Below are positions 15,997 to 23,461 of a stretch of 64,000 bases of DNA, piece after piece; the first letter of the stretch is position 1; each line of letters begins with the position of its first letter. The position numbers and the translations under genes were made by a program. The DNA is taken from positions 310,001-374,000 of the forward strand of contig LR594584.1 in assembly GCA_901538445.1 (NCBI GenBank). The letters are read 5' to 3'. The notes below the pieces were generated by a model. It saw nothing but the letters and a program-made list of their open reading frames with translations, was not told the DNA's origin and did no database searches. This DNA comes from Gemmataceae bacterium. Lineage in GTDB: Bacteria; Planctomycetota; Planctomycetia; Gemmatales; Gemmataceae.

Positions 15997-17580
15997 ATGC
16001 CGACCGACCTCTCCGCCGAGGAAGACCGCATCCGCCTCGGCGGCGGCGCAAAAGCGATCGACCGGCAGCACGAGAAGAACCGCCTCACCGCCCGCGAGCG
16101 CATTTCCAAGCTCCTCGACCCCGACGCGCACTGGTTCGAACTCGGCCTGTGGGCCGCGTGGGGCATGTACGCCGAGTGGGGCGGCGCGCCGTCGGCCGGG
16201 GTGGTCACCGGCGTCGGCACGGTGAGCGGCCGGCAGGTCATGGTGATCGCGAACGACGCCACGGTGAAGGCCGGCGCGTTCTTCCCGATGACGTGCAAGA
16301 AGGTGCTGCGGGCGCAGCGGATCGCGCTCGAGAACCGCCTCCCCCTGCTCTACCTCGTCGATTCCGCCGGGGTGTTCCTGCCGCTGCAAGACGAAGTGTT
16401 CCCCGACGAGGACGACTTCGGCCGCATCTTCCGCAACAACGCAGTTATCTCGGCCGCGGGCGTCCCACAGTTCGCAGCAATCATGGGGAACTGCGTCGCC
16501 GGGGGCGGCTACCTCCCGGTGCTGTGCGACACGCTGCTGATGACCGAGGGCAGCGGCCTCTACCTCGCCGGCCCGGCACTGGTGAAGGCGGCGATCGGTC
16601 AGGTGGTCGATTCGGAGGCGCTCGGCGGCGCGAAGATGCACGGGGCGATTAGCGGCACCATCGACTATCGCGAGCCGACCGACGATGCGTGCATCGAGCG
16701 CCTGCGACGACTGGTCGAGATGCTGCCGGCTGGGCGAACCCCGAGCGCCAGCGAGGGGGTGAGCGATACCCCCTCGCTGGCGCTCGGGGTTCGCCCAGAG
16801 ACCTTCGAGCCGTTCACCCAGGCCGAGTACGACGTCCGCGACCTGCTCAAGCTCGTGCTCGATGACTCGCCGTTCGACGAATACAAGGCGGACTACGGTA
16901 AGTCGCTCGTGTGCGGGTTCGGGAAGCTCGGCGGCACGGCGGTGGGCGTCGTCGCGAATCAGAAGCAGCGCGTGAAGGCGGCCGACGGCCAGATGCAGTT
17001 CGGCGGCGTGATCTACGTCGACTCCGCGGACAAGGCGGCGCGGTTCGTGATGGACTGCAACCAACTCCGCGTGCCGATCCTGTTCGTGCAGAACGTCAAC
17101 GGCTTCATGGTGGGTAAGGACTCGGAGCAGAACGGCATCATCCGGTCCGGGGCAAAGCTGGTGAACGCGATCTCGAACAGCGTGGTGCCGAAGATCACGC
17201 TCATCACCGGCGGGAGCTTCGGTGCGGGCAACTACGCCCTGTGCGGGAAGGCGTTCGACCCGCGGTTCATCCTGGCGTGGCCGACGGCGAAGTACGCGGT
17301 GATGGGCGGCGACCAGGCGGCGAGCACGCTCCTCGACGTCCAGGTACAGGCGCTCAAGCGGCAGGGCAAGGATATCGACGCGACCGAGATGGCCGAACTG
17401 CGCGACAAGGTGAAGGCGAGCTACGACTCGCAAACCGACATCCGCTACGCCGCCGCTCGCCTCTGGGTGGACGCAATCATCCAGCCCGAAGACACTCGCC
17501 GGGCGCTACTCACAGCTCTGACCGTCGCAACCCGCTTCGATGAAGGGAAGCCGTTCAAGACCGGGGTGCTACAAGTTTAA
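15997..17580 (+). CDS. Acyl-CoA carboxylase beta (carboxyltransferase) subunit
   Basis: 527-residue biotin-dependent carboxyltransferase, closest in appearance to methylcrotonyl-CoA carboxylase beta subunits. Supporting segments are RLTARERISKLLD, GVVTGVGTVSGRQVMVIANDATVKAG, LPLLYLVDSAGVFLP (oxyanion strand), GNCVAGGGYLPVLCD, VNGFMVGKDSEQNGIIRSGAKL and the C-terminal GGSFGAGNYALCG. No biotin carboxylase/carrier subunit is adjacent, so it must pair with one encoded elsewhere. Between residues 245 and 268 it carries a 69-bp perfect inverted repeat (16730-16798) read in frame, an insertion in a surface-loop region between the two crotonase domains. The start at 15997 is used because upstream codons belong to a palindromic repeat. 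The last four bases overlap the convergent ankyrin gene. Confidence 0.93.
   Translation: MPTDLSAEEDRIRLGGGAKAIDRQHEKNRLTARERISKLLDPDAHWFELGLWAAWGMYAEWGGAPSAGVVTGVGTVSGRQVMVIANDATVKAGAFFPMTCKKVLRAQRIALENRLPLLYLVDSAGVFLPLQDEVFPDEDDFGRIFRNNAVISAAGVPQFAAIMGNCVAGGGYLPVLCDTLLMTEGSGLYLAGPALVKAAIGQVVDSEALGGAKMHGAISGTIDYREPTDDACIERLRRLVEMLPAGRTPSASEGVSDTPSLALGVRPETFEPFTQAEYDVRDLLKLVLDDSPFDEYKADYGKSLVCGFGKLGGTAVGVVANQKQRVKAADGQMQFGGVIYVDSADKAARFVMDCNQLRVPILFVQNVNGFMVGKDSEQNGIIRSGAKLVNAISNSVVPKITLITGGSFGAGNYALCGKAFDPRFILAWPTAKYAVMGGDQAASTLLDVQVQALKRQGKDIDATEMAELRDKVKASYDSQTDIRYAAARLWVDAIIQPEDTRRALLTALTVATRFDEGKPFKTGVLQV
16730..16798. repeat. 69-bp perfect inverted repeat inside a gene
   Basis: Arms 16730-16759 and 16769-16798 are exact 30-base reverse complements separated by a 9-base loop. 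The total length is 23 codons and the carboxylase frame stays open through it, encoding RTPSASEGVSDTPSLALGVR and a few flanking residues. It looks like a mobile palindromic element that inserted without breaking the protein. Confidence 0.9.
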
Positions 17581-18095
17581 CCCGGTGCCGACCCTGCTTC
17601 ATCCGGCATCTGACACCCGTGAGCGCGGAGCAGGTCGGCTATCTCTTGATGCCCCATCTTGATTGCACCGCGCAAAGCGTTGCTCCGGTACGGACCAAAA
17701 ATAACGTGCGGGTCGGCCCCAAGTTCCAGCAACATCTGCACGATCTCGACCGAACCCCCGTGAACGGCGGCAATGAGGGTGCCCCCGGCCTCCGCTGTTG
17801 TCTGTCGCAGTTTCGCGCCAGCACGCAGTAGCAAGCGAACCGCTCCCCCGTGGCAGTTGCGAACGGCGCGATCCAGCGGTGTGAACGGTGAATCGTCAAG
17901 CAGTGCATTAACATCCGCACCTAAGTCGAGCAATGTTGAGATCAGTTTGTCGTTTCCCTTCTCCGCAGCGAAATGAAGCCAGGTCTCCCCGAGAAAGCGT
18001 TCGGTGACCATGCCAGGGTGTAACTCGAGCAGTTGCAAAGCCCGTGTAGTATCCTCGTGTCGAATCGCCAAGTAGAATTCGAGCACAGGGGTCAT
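17577..18095 (-). CDS. Ankyrin-repeat protein
   Basis: 172 residues made of about four to five ankyrin repeats: ETWLHFAAEKGNDKLISTLLDLGADVN, then TPLDRAVRNCHGGAVRLLLRAGAKL (two segments quoted in part), then GTLIAAVHGGSVEIVQMLLE and the last NALRGAIKMGHQEIADLLRAHG. No signal peptide or other domain. Ankyrin proteins bind other proteins; no partner is suggested by the neighbours. It converges on the carboxylase gene with a 4-base stop-codon overlap, and its third-position GC is lower than that of neighbouring genes. Confidence 0.88.
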   Translation of the reverse strand: MTPVLEFYLAIRHEDTTRALQLLELHPGMVTERFLGETWLHFAAEKGNDKLISTLLDLGADVNALLDDSPFTPLDRAVRNCHGGAVRLLLRAGAKLRQTTAEAGGTLIAAVHGGSVEIVQMLLELGADPHVIFGPYRSNALRGAIKMGHQEIADLLRAHGCQMPDEAGSAPG

Positions 18096-18123
18096 CAGCC
18101 ACCTTTGTCTGCCAGTTTCCGGC

Positions 18124-18166
18124 GTGAGCCGGCTGTTCTGTACTTGAAGGATTCCAGCCGGCTCAC
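18124..18166. repeat. Short inverted repeat GTGAGCCGGCT
   Basis: Perfect 11-bp arms (18124-18134 and 18156-18166) around a 21-base loop. It lies between the RNA ligase stop and the ankyrin gene start, both on the minus strand. It may be a terminator for the ligase transcript or a remnant of a repeat element. Confidence 0.65.
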
Positions 18167-18172
18167 CCTGGG

Positions 18173-19228
18173 TTACTCGTCGTACTTCAGCAGGAACTTC
18201 GGGTTGATCGCCTTGAAGCTGAGGCGGCCGAGGTAGTCGTCGCGCACCTCCACGAGCGGCCGCAGCACGAGCCCCTCGCGGTGCGCCTTCGGGTTCAGCA
18301 CGCTCATCCCCTCCGACAGCGCGACGAGTTCGTCCACGCTGTGTGCGAGGTCGAGCGTACCGAGCTGCGGCACCAGTTCCAGCCCCATCTCGGCGACGGC
18401 CGCGAGCATGTCGGCGTGGTCGAGGTAGCGGTAGCCGCTCACGTCGAACACGTTGAACACCCGCAGCGCGATCTCGGGGAGTGCGTACTTGTTCCCCTGC
18501 ACGCCGGGACCAATCACCTCGCCCTGCACCGCCACGTCGAACCCGCGGGACGCGGCAAACGCCTTAAGGCGCACTTCGAGGCGGAAGCGCTTCGCGACGC
18601 GCATGAACAGGCTCGTCTCGTCCGCCGCGTCGAGCAGCAAGTTCCGGCTACACACGCCGAACTCGCCCTCGCGGACGAACGCGGTGAACGAGCTGCCGTC
18701 GAGCTTCTCGGTGACGTAGAACGTGCGGCCGCGGTGCTTCGCGATCGTCGGCTCCAGCACCTGCACGCGGGTTTCGTCGGTCTTCGGCAGGAACCCCGGG
18801 AAGCTGCCCTTCACGCGCCCGGTCGTCCCGGCTGGCGGGGGCGGGTCCCACTTCCGCACGCCGAGCACGTCGGTCACGTCGGCCCCTTCCTCGGTCGGCG
18901 CGCCGGCGGGGAGGATCGACAGCGGGAAGCAGATCCCCTGCGACACCTGCCCGCGGAGGCGGATCGTCTTGATGCGGAACCCCGGCGCTTGCGCCGCCCC
19001 GTCCGGACCGAGCACGGTCGGCTTGAAGCTGCTGGCGCGCAGGAACTCGAACTCGGGCCGCTCCGGGAGCAGCGAGTCGATCTCGCAGTACACGACCTTG
19101 TCGCCCGGCGCGAACTCGCCCTTCTTCACGACGACCCACCACCCCAGCACGCGGATGCGCTCGATGGCGTCGGCGTTCGGGATCGGCTCGGCGGTGTTCA
19201 CGACCTGGATGCTGGCCAGCGTCCGCAT
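18173..19228 (-). CDS. RNA ligase, DraRnl (Rnl5) family
   Basis: 351-residue ATP-dependent RNA ligase with an N-terminal OB-fold-like domain (ERIRVLGWWVVVKKGEFAPGD) and a C-terminal nucleotidyltransferase domain. The lysine that takes AMP is in EKLDGSS (Lys about 175). Motif IV-like GEVIGPGVQGNKYAL and motif V EGLVLRP...LSFKAINPKFLLKY follow. The Deinococcus enzyme of this family seals nicks with an RNA 3'-OH in duplexes. It diverges from the vWA-kinase-phosphatase-MoxR operon (343-bp gap), and rtcA is the other RNA end-processing enzyme in the window, which suggests an RNA-repair theme around the FtsH/vWA/MoxR genes. That link is inferred. Confidence 0.93.
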   Translation of the reverse strand: MRTLASIQVVNTAEPIPNADAIERIRVLGWWVVVKKGEFAPGDKVVYCEIDSLLPERPEFEFLRASSFKPTVLGPDGAAQAPGFRIKTIRLRGQVSQGICFPLSILPAGAPTEEGADVTDVLGVRKWDPPPPAGTTGRVKGSFPGFLPKTDETRVQVLEPTIAKHRGRTFYVTEKLDGSSFTAFVREGEFGVCSRNLLLDAADETSLFMRVAKRFRLEVRLKAFAASRGFDVAVQGEVIGPGVQGNKYALPEIALRVFNVFDVSGYRYLDHADMLAAVAEMGLELVPQLGTLDLAHSVDELVALSEGMSVLNPKAHREGLVLRPLVEVRDDYLGRLSFKAINPKFLLKYDE

Positions 19229-19315
19229 GGGGGTGTCCTCGTTCGGCGTGTCGATCGCCCGGTTGCGTCACGGACAGCAGAACCCTGACCGCGGTTCGCA
19301 GAAGGAGACGCCTTC

Positions 19316-19500
19316 GGCGACAGAAGACAGAAGACAGAAATCGGGCACGGGCACGGGCACGCACGCGGGCACGGGCGAAATCCAAGCCGCCCCGACGGCC
19401 CGGTGTCTCCCCGTTCTTCTCCGTGCCCGTGCCCCAGCCCGTGCCCGTGCCCGACTGTCTTCTCCCGTCCTTTGCTTTCCAACCTCTGTCCTCTGTCGCC
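19316..19500. repeat. 185-bp palindromic element with GGGCAC hexamers
   Basis: The left side has GGCGACAGAAGACAGAAGAC followed by repeated GGGCAC units; the right side has the complementary GTGCCC units followed by TGTCTTCT and ending CTCTGTCGCC. It takes up most of the 343-bp gap between the divergent RNA ligase and vWA genes, so it would form part of the control region of both. Confidence 0.8.
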
Positions 19501-19512
19501 GCGGGCTGTTCC

Positions 19513-19541
19513 TTGCCTCGCGGCACCGCCTCTGGAATAAT
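19513..19541 (+). promoter_or_regulatory. Possible sigma-70-type promoter of the vWA operon
   Basis: TTGCCT at 19513-19518, a 17-base spacer, then AATAAT at 19536-19541, about 30 bases before the GTG start. The -10 box matches five of six bases, the -35 box three to four. Position and spacing fit, but this is a prediction only. Confidence 0.45.
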
Positions 19542-19571
19542 GCCGGGAATTCTCCTCCGAGGACATCGCCC

Positions 19572-20297
19572 GTGAGCCAGCAGCCGAAGGTCAAGGGCAT
19601 CGCCGACATCGTGTTCCTGCTCGACGCGACCGGGAGCATGGGGCCGTGCATCCACGCCGTCAAGCAGAACATCACGAAGTTCGTGACGACGCTCACGACG
19701 CCGAATCCCAACGGCGGGGCGGTGGTGAAGGACTGGCGGGCCAAGGTCGTCGGCTACCGCGACCTCGACTACACCGACTGCCCGCCCTACGTCGATAACC
19801 CGTTCGTCTCGAACATCCACCAGCTCGAAGCGCAACTCAGTTCCTTGACGGCCGACGGCGGCGGCGACGAGCCCGAGACGCTCCTCGAAGCGCTGTACAA
19901 GCTCGCCGCAATGCCCGCGACCGGTCCGAACGCCGACCTCGACCCGAACGCCTGGCGGCCGGTCGGCGCGGCCCGGCGGTTCGTCGTCGTGTTCACCGAC
20001 GCGCCGTTCAAGGAGCCGCTCCGCGAGCCCCGCGGCGCGTCGATCGACGACGTGATCCTGAACCTGATGACCGCGAAGATCGTGCTCCACATCTTCGCCC
20101 CGAAGAAGTTCGACCGGTACAACACGCTGGCCGAGGTGGACAAGGCCCAGTGGTACGCGATCCCGCTGCAGGAGGGCCAGACGGCCCAGGCCGCCCTCGC
20201 CGACTACACGTCCGACCCGAGCCGGTTCGGCAAGATCATCGAGCAGCTCGCTAAGACGATCACAGTGCAGTCCGAGGTGCCGCTCGTGCTGGAGTGA
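19572..20297 (+). CDS. von Willebrand factor A domain protein
   Basis: 241-residue single vWA domain. The metal-binding loop reads LLDATGSMG (DxTxS instead of the classic DxSxS, Asp about 18). Other MIDAS elements are the TADGGGDEPET segment (Thr/Gly-Asp) and RRFVVVFTDAP (Asp). No signal peptide, so it acts in the cytosol. vWA proteins of this sort work with MoxR-type ATPases, one of which ends this operon. The frame is open 283 codons further upstream, but that region is a repeat element; the GTG at 19572 has GAGGA nine bases before it. It is followed by kinase, FHA, phosphatase and MoxR genes on the same strand. Confidence 0.88.
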   Translation: MSQQPKVKGIADIVFLLDATGSMGPCIHAVKQNITKFVTTLTTPNPNGGAVVKDWRAKVVGYRDLDYTDCPPYVDNPFVSNIHQLEAQLSSLTADGGGDEPETLLEALYKLAAMPATGPNADLDPNAWRPVGAARRFVVVFTDAPFKEPLREPRGASIDDVILNLMTAKIVLHIFAPKKFDRYNTLAEVDKAQWYAIPLQEGQTAQAALADYTSDPSRFGKIIEQLAKTITVQSEVPLVLE

Positions 20298-20333
20298 GCC
20301 ACACGGGCCGCTTTGTGGTGTTGAAATGCGAGT

Positions 20334-20389
20334 GGCGCGGCGTTAGCCCGCCGGTTGAGTTGAAAGCACCGGCGGGGTGACGCCGCGCC
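20334..20389. repeat. Inverted repeat, GGCGCGGCGT family
   Basis: Arms of 22 bases (20334-20355 and 20368-20389) with two mismatches around a 12-base AT-rich loop. It lies in the 129-bp gap between the vWA stop and the kinase start, so the operon mRNA would carry a stable hairpin here. Confidence 0.8.
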
Positions 20390-20426
20390 GGTCGCAGAGC
20401 CCGCTAATCTTTGCTTGAGTGCCGAC

Positions 20427-21794
20427 ATGGTCCGCATCTACGACCCCAAGGAGCGTGTCCAGGGGTACACGATCGACGAACTCATCACCACGGGGAACAA
20501 CTCCGTCGCGTACTCGGCCCGGTCCGCGACCGGCGAGAAGGTGTTCTTCAAGCTGTACCAGTCGCCGTCGGTCCGCGTCCCGTGGTACAAGCCGTTCGTC
20601 CAGCACCAGGCCGAACTCAAGAAGCGGATCGAGGCCGGGCCGTGCCGGCAGTTCTGCTACAAGTTCCTCGGCGGGTTCGAGCACGAGCGGAAGTTCCACC
20701 AGGTGTTCGAGTTCCTCGACCGGAGCCACTCGCTCGCGCAGATCTTCGACAAGATCCGCGTCCGGCCCTCGGCGGTGAGCTGGGAGCAGCGCGAGCTGAT
20801 GGCGAAGGTGCTCGTGGCCGGGATCAACCAGATCCACGGGGCGAGGATCGTCCACGCCGACCTGAAGCCCGACAACGTCATGCTCATCGAGGACTCGTCG
20901 ATCGGCATGAAGTACCGGCTCAAGATCATCGACATGGACTTCTCGTTCTTCACCGACAAGAAGGCCCCGTGGGACGGGCACGAGGGGTACTTCGGCACGC
21001 CGGGGTACATGAGCCCCGAGCACATGACGAACGTGGTGCCGTCCCCCGCGTCGGACGTGTTCACGCTCGGGATCATGCTCTACCAACTGCTCGCCCAGGG
21101 GCACCCGTACCCGTACGACGAGGCCGAAAAGTACCTCCCGGCGTACCGGGCGCACGCGGCCGCGCCGCCGAAGCTCCTCGGCGTTCCCAAAGCCCCGGCC
21201 CGCGGCGACGTGATCGGTGATGTTCTCCATCGGTGCCTCCACCCTGACCCGACGCAGCGCCCCACGGCGGCCGACCTGCACAAGGCGCTCACCGGCGACT
21301 ACGTTCCGCCCCCCGAAGACCCCGGAGCGGCGAGCCGGCGCGCCGAGGAGGAGCGGACACGGGCGGAGGAAGCCGAGCGACGCAAGAAGGAAGACGTGGA
21401 GCGGTCCCGCGAGGTGATCCGCCTCGCCGACGACATGAAGAAGCGCGCCGAGCCGGACCCGCCGAAGCCGAAGGACGGCGAGAAGCTGGCCCCGCGGCTC
21501 GTGCTGACCGCGGCGGACGGCACGTCGCAGTCGATCGGCGCGCGGGTGGTGTTCGGCCGCGTCGTGCTGGCGAAGTTCGGCGACGCGGCCCGGTACGCCA
21601 CGAACGAGCAGTTCGTCATCGACCGCACCGGCGACGAGTGGTTCGTCGAGCCGTGCCCGAACACGCCGAACGACACGATGCTCAACGGCGCGTTGCTCGT
21701 GAGCCGCTCGAAACTCGCCGCCGGCGACACGGTGAGCATCGGGAAGGCCGCGAGCAAGAAGACCGTGCTGGAACTGACCGTGCGTGCGGAGTAG
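20427..21794 (+). CDS. Ser/Thr protein kinase with C-terminal FHA domain
   Basis: 455-residue protein kinase with a coiled linker and a C-terminal FHA-like domain. Catalytic features: ATP-anchoring Lys in VFFKLY (near 42), catalytic loop HADLKPDN (143-150, with Ala in place of the usual Arg), metal-binding IIDMDFSFF (DFS instead of DFG, 171-173) and the activation-segment end GTPGYMSPEH (190-199). Residues 305-350 are an Arg/Glu-rich helix. From about 370 to the end, VVFGRVVLAKFG to TMLNGALLV resembles an FHA phosphothreonine reader. The HAD loop marks a non-RD kinase, less likely to be controlled by activation-loop phosphorylation. The ATG at 20427 is chosen; a TTG 12 bases upstream is also in frame. 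The downstream FHA and phosphatase genes suggest reversible Thr phosphorylation controlling the vWA-MoxR pair. Confidence 0.93.
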   Translation: MVRIYDPKERVQGYTIDELITTGNNSVAYSARSATGEKVFFKLYQSPSVRVPWYKPFVQHQAELKKRIEAGPCRQFCYKFLGGFEHERKFHQVFEFLDRSHSLAQIFDKIRVRPSAVSWEQRELMAKVLVAGINQIHGARIVHADLKPDNVMLIEDSSIGMKYRLKIIDMDFSFFTDKKAPWDGHEGYFGTPGYMSPEHMTNVVPSPASDVFTLGIMLYQLLAQGHPYPYDEAEKYLPAYRAHAAAPPKLLGVPKAPARGDVIGDVLHRCLHPDPTQRPTAADLHKALTGDYVPPPEDPGAASRRAEEERTRAEEAERRKKEDVERSREVIRLADDMKKRAEPDPPKPKDGEKLAPRLVLTAADGTSQSIGARVVFGRVVLAKFGDAARYATNEQFVIDRTGDEWFVEPCPNTPNDTMLNGALLVSRSKLAAGDTVSIGKAASKKTVLELTVRAE

Positions 21795-21800
21795 TGCGGC

Positions 21801-22205
21801 ATGGCCCCGGCGACCTGGACCTGCCCGCAGGACGGCACCGAGAACCCGGCGGCCGAGCGGCGGTGCCTCGTGTGCCGGCACCCGAACCTGCCGCGGGTGG
21901 TCGTGCTGAGGGCCGCCGCCACGGGTAAAGAGGCGGTGCTCACCGAGTCGGTCAAGTTCGGTCGGGCCGTATTCGCGCACCGGTTCGCCGACCCGGACGC
22001 GGTGTTCGCCGCCGAGTTGCAGTTCGAGATCGTCCGCGACGAGGCCCGGGTCGCGTGGGTGGTCCGGCCGTTGCCGGGTGCGGTGAACCCGACGTGCTAC
22101 AACGGGACGCCGATCGGGCCGGCGGGGGTCGAACTCGCCGACGGCGGCGTCATCTCGGTCTCGCGGTCGAAGCTCAGGCTACAGGTCCGCTTCAAGAAGA
22201 ACTGA
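21801..22205 (+). CDS. Zinc-ribbon and FHA-like protein
   Basis: 134 residues. The N-terminus has cysteines arranged C-x16-C-x2-C (TWTCPQDGTENPAAERRC followed by LVC), a possible zinc ribbon with one ligand not obvious. The rest is an all-beta FHA-like fold: VKFGRAVFAHRF (strand and Arg of the phosphopeptide loop), AAELQFEI, CYNGTPIG and ISVSRSKLRLQVRF. It starts 6 bases after the kinase stop and ends 6 bases before the phosphatase start, so it is co-translated with them. It probably reads phosphorylation by the adjacent kinase (inference). Confidence 0.75.
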   Translation: MAPATWTCPQDGTENPAAERRCLVCRHPNLPRVVVLRAAATGKEAVLTESVKFGRAVFAHRFADPDAVFAAELQFEIVRDEARVAWVVRPLPGAVNPTCYNGTPIGPAGVELADGGVISVSRSKLRLQVRFKKN

Positions 22206-22211
22206 CGCCAC

Positions 22212-23417
22212 ATGCTCGACGTGGTCACCGCCGCCGACTTCCCGCCGCTCACGCTCGAAGAGGCGATGGGTCGCGCACGCGCGACGCGAGTGAGTGATGT
22301 CCGCGGGTGGCTGGCCGATCCGGCGAACGCCCGCCGCTTGCTGTTCGACGACGCCCGCACCGATTGCCCCGAAGTGGCGATCCTCACCCCACTCCCCGCA
22401 CCCGCGACCGACGACACGCCGCCGGCCGAAGTGCCCGTTGTCGTTCCGCTCCCGGTCCCGGACCCGCTGTGGATCATCGGCGACGTTCACGCCGACGTGC
22501 TGGCGCTCGCCACCGCGATCGAGTACGCCTCGCGCGTTTCGAAGCACGAGGGCCGCGAGCCGAGCTTCGTGTTCCTCGGCGACTTCATCGACCGCGGCCC
22601 ACACGACCACGAGACGCTGTTGCTGCTCTTCGGCCTCGTGATGAAGCACCCCGAACGGGTGTGCGTGATTCCCGGGAACCACGACGTCGATCTGCGCTGG
22701 GGCGAGAAGGCGCAGCGGTTCGGCGTGAGCATCCAGCCCGCGGAGTACTGCGAGCGGCTCAACGAGTTGCTCGACGCGGACCCGTCGCTGGGGCAGGAAG
22801 AGGTCCAGCTCGCGCGGCTGGCGATCGAGTTCTGGAAGGGCCGGCCGAAGGCGGTGTTCCTCCCGGACGGCACCGCGCTCTCGCACGGCGGGTTCCCGCA
22901 CACCGACCTGCACGACGCGCTCCGGACCCGGGCCGACCTCGGCGCGAAGCGGTGCCTCGACGACTTCCTGTGGGCGCGGCTCTCGGAGTCGGTGAAGAAG
23001 CGGCCGAACCGCGGCAACCGCGGTCACGAGTTCGGCTCGCGCGACTTCGCCCAGTTCTGTCAGGTGATGGGCCGCGAGGGGCTGGGCGTGCCGCTGCGGC
23101 GGCTGATCCGCGGGCACGACCACGTCGCCGAGCGGTGGCAACTGCCCGACGAGTACCGCGACTTCCCGGTGGTCACGATCAACGCGATGGGCTGGCGGAT
23201 GGACGGCGAATTGGTCCCCGCCGACGGCCCGCACCCGTCCCCCGTGATCGCTCGCCACGTCCCGGGCGGGCTGCCGCGGATCGTCCGGCTGCGGCTAGAC
23301 CCGGCCGAATTGGACCGCTCGCTGGGCCGCGAACCCGAGCCGCCGGAGTCCGGTCCCTCCGTCCGCGGGCCGGAACCCGCGACCGCTGAGATACCCCCGG
23401 GTCCCGCGACCCTTTAG
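22212..23417 (+). CDS. Calcineurin-like (PPP-type) metallophosphatase
   Basis: 401-residue phosphoesterase. The three metal motifs are GDVH (90-93), GDFIDRG (123-129) and GNHD (155-158), with later His residues in SHGGFPH and RGHDHV, the pattern of PPP protein phosphatases. The first 80 residues are a less conserved helical segment and the last 60 a Pro/Glu-rich tail. In this operon it most plausibly reverses phosphorylation by the kinase two genes upstream. Cytosolic, no signal sequence. Confidence 0.92.
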   Translation: MLDVVTAADFPPLTLEEAMGRARATRVSDVRGWLADPANARRLLFDDARTDCPEVAILTPLPAPATDDTPPAEVPVVVPLPVPDPLWIIGDVHADVLALATAIEYASRVSKHEGREPSFVFLGDFIDRGPHDHETLLLLFGLVMKHPERVCVIPGNHDVDLRWGEKAQRFGVSIQPAEYCERLNELLDADPSLGQEEVQLARLAIEFWKGRPKAVFLPDGTALSHGGFPHTDLHDALRTRADLGAKRCLDDFLWARLSESVKKRPNRGNRGHEFGSRDFAQFCQVMGREGLGVPLRRLIRGHDHVAERWQLPDEYRDFPVVTINAMGWRMDGELVPADGPHPSPVIARHVPGGLPRIVRLRLDPAELDRSLGREPEPPESGPSVRGPEPATAEIPPGPATL

Positions 23418-23461
23418 AATTCACTCGTTGCCTCTCCCTCGCCCGCGACGTGCCGAGACCC

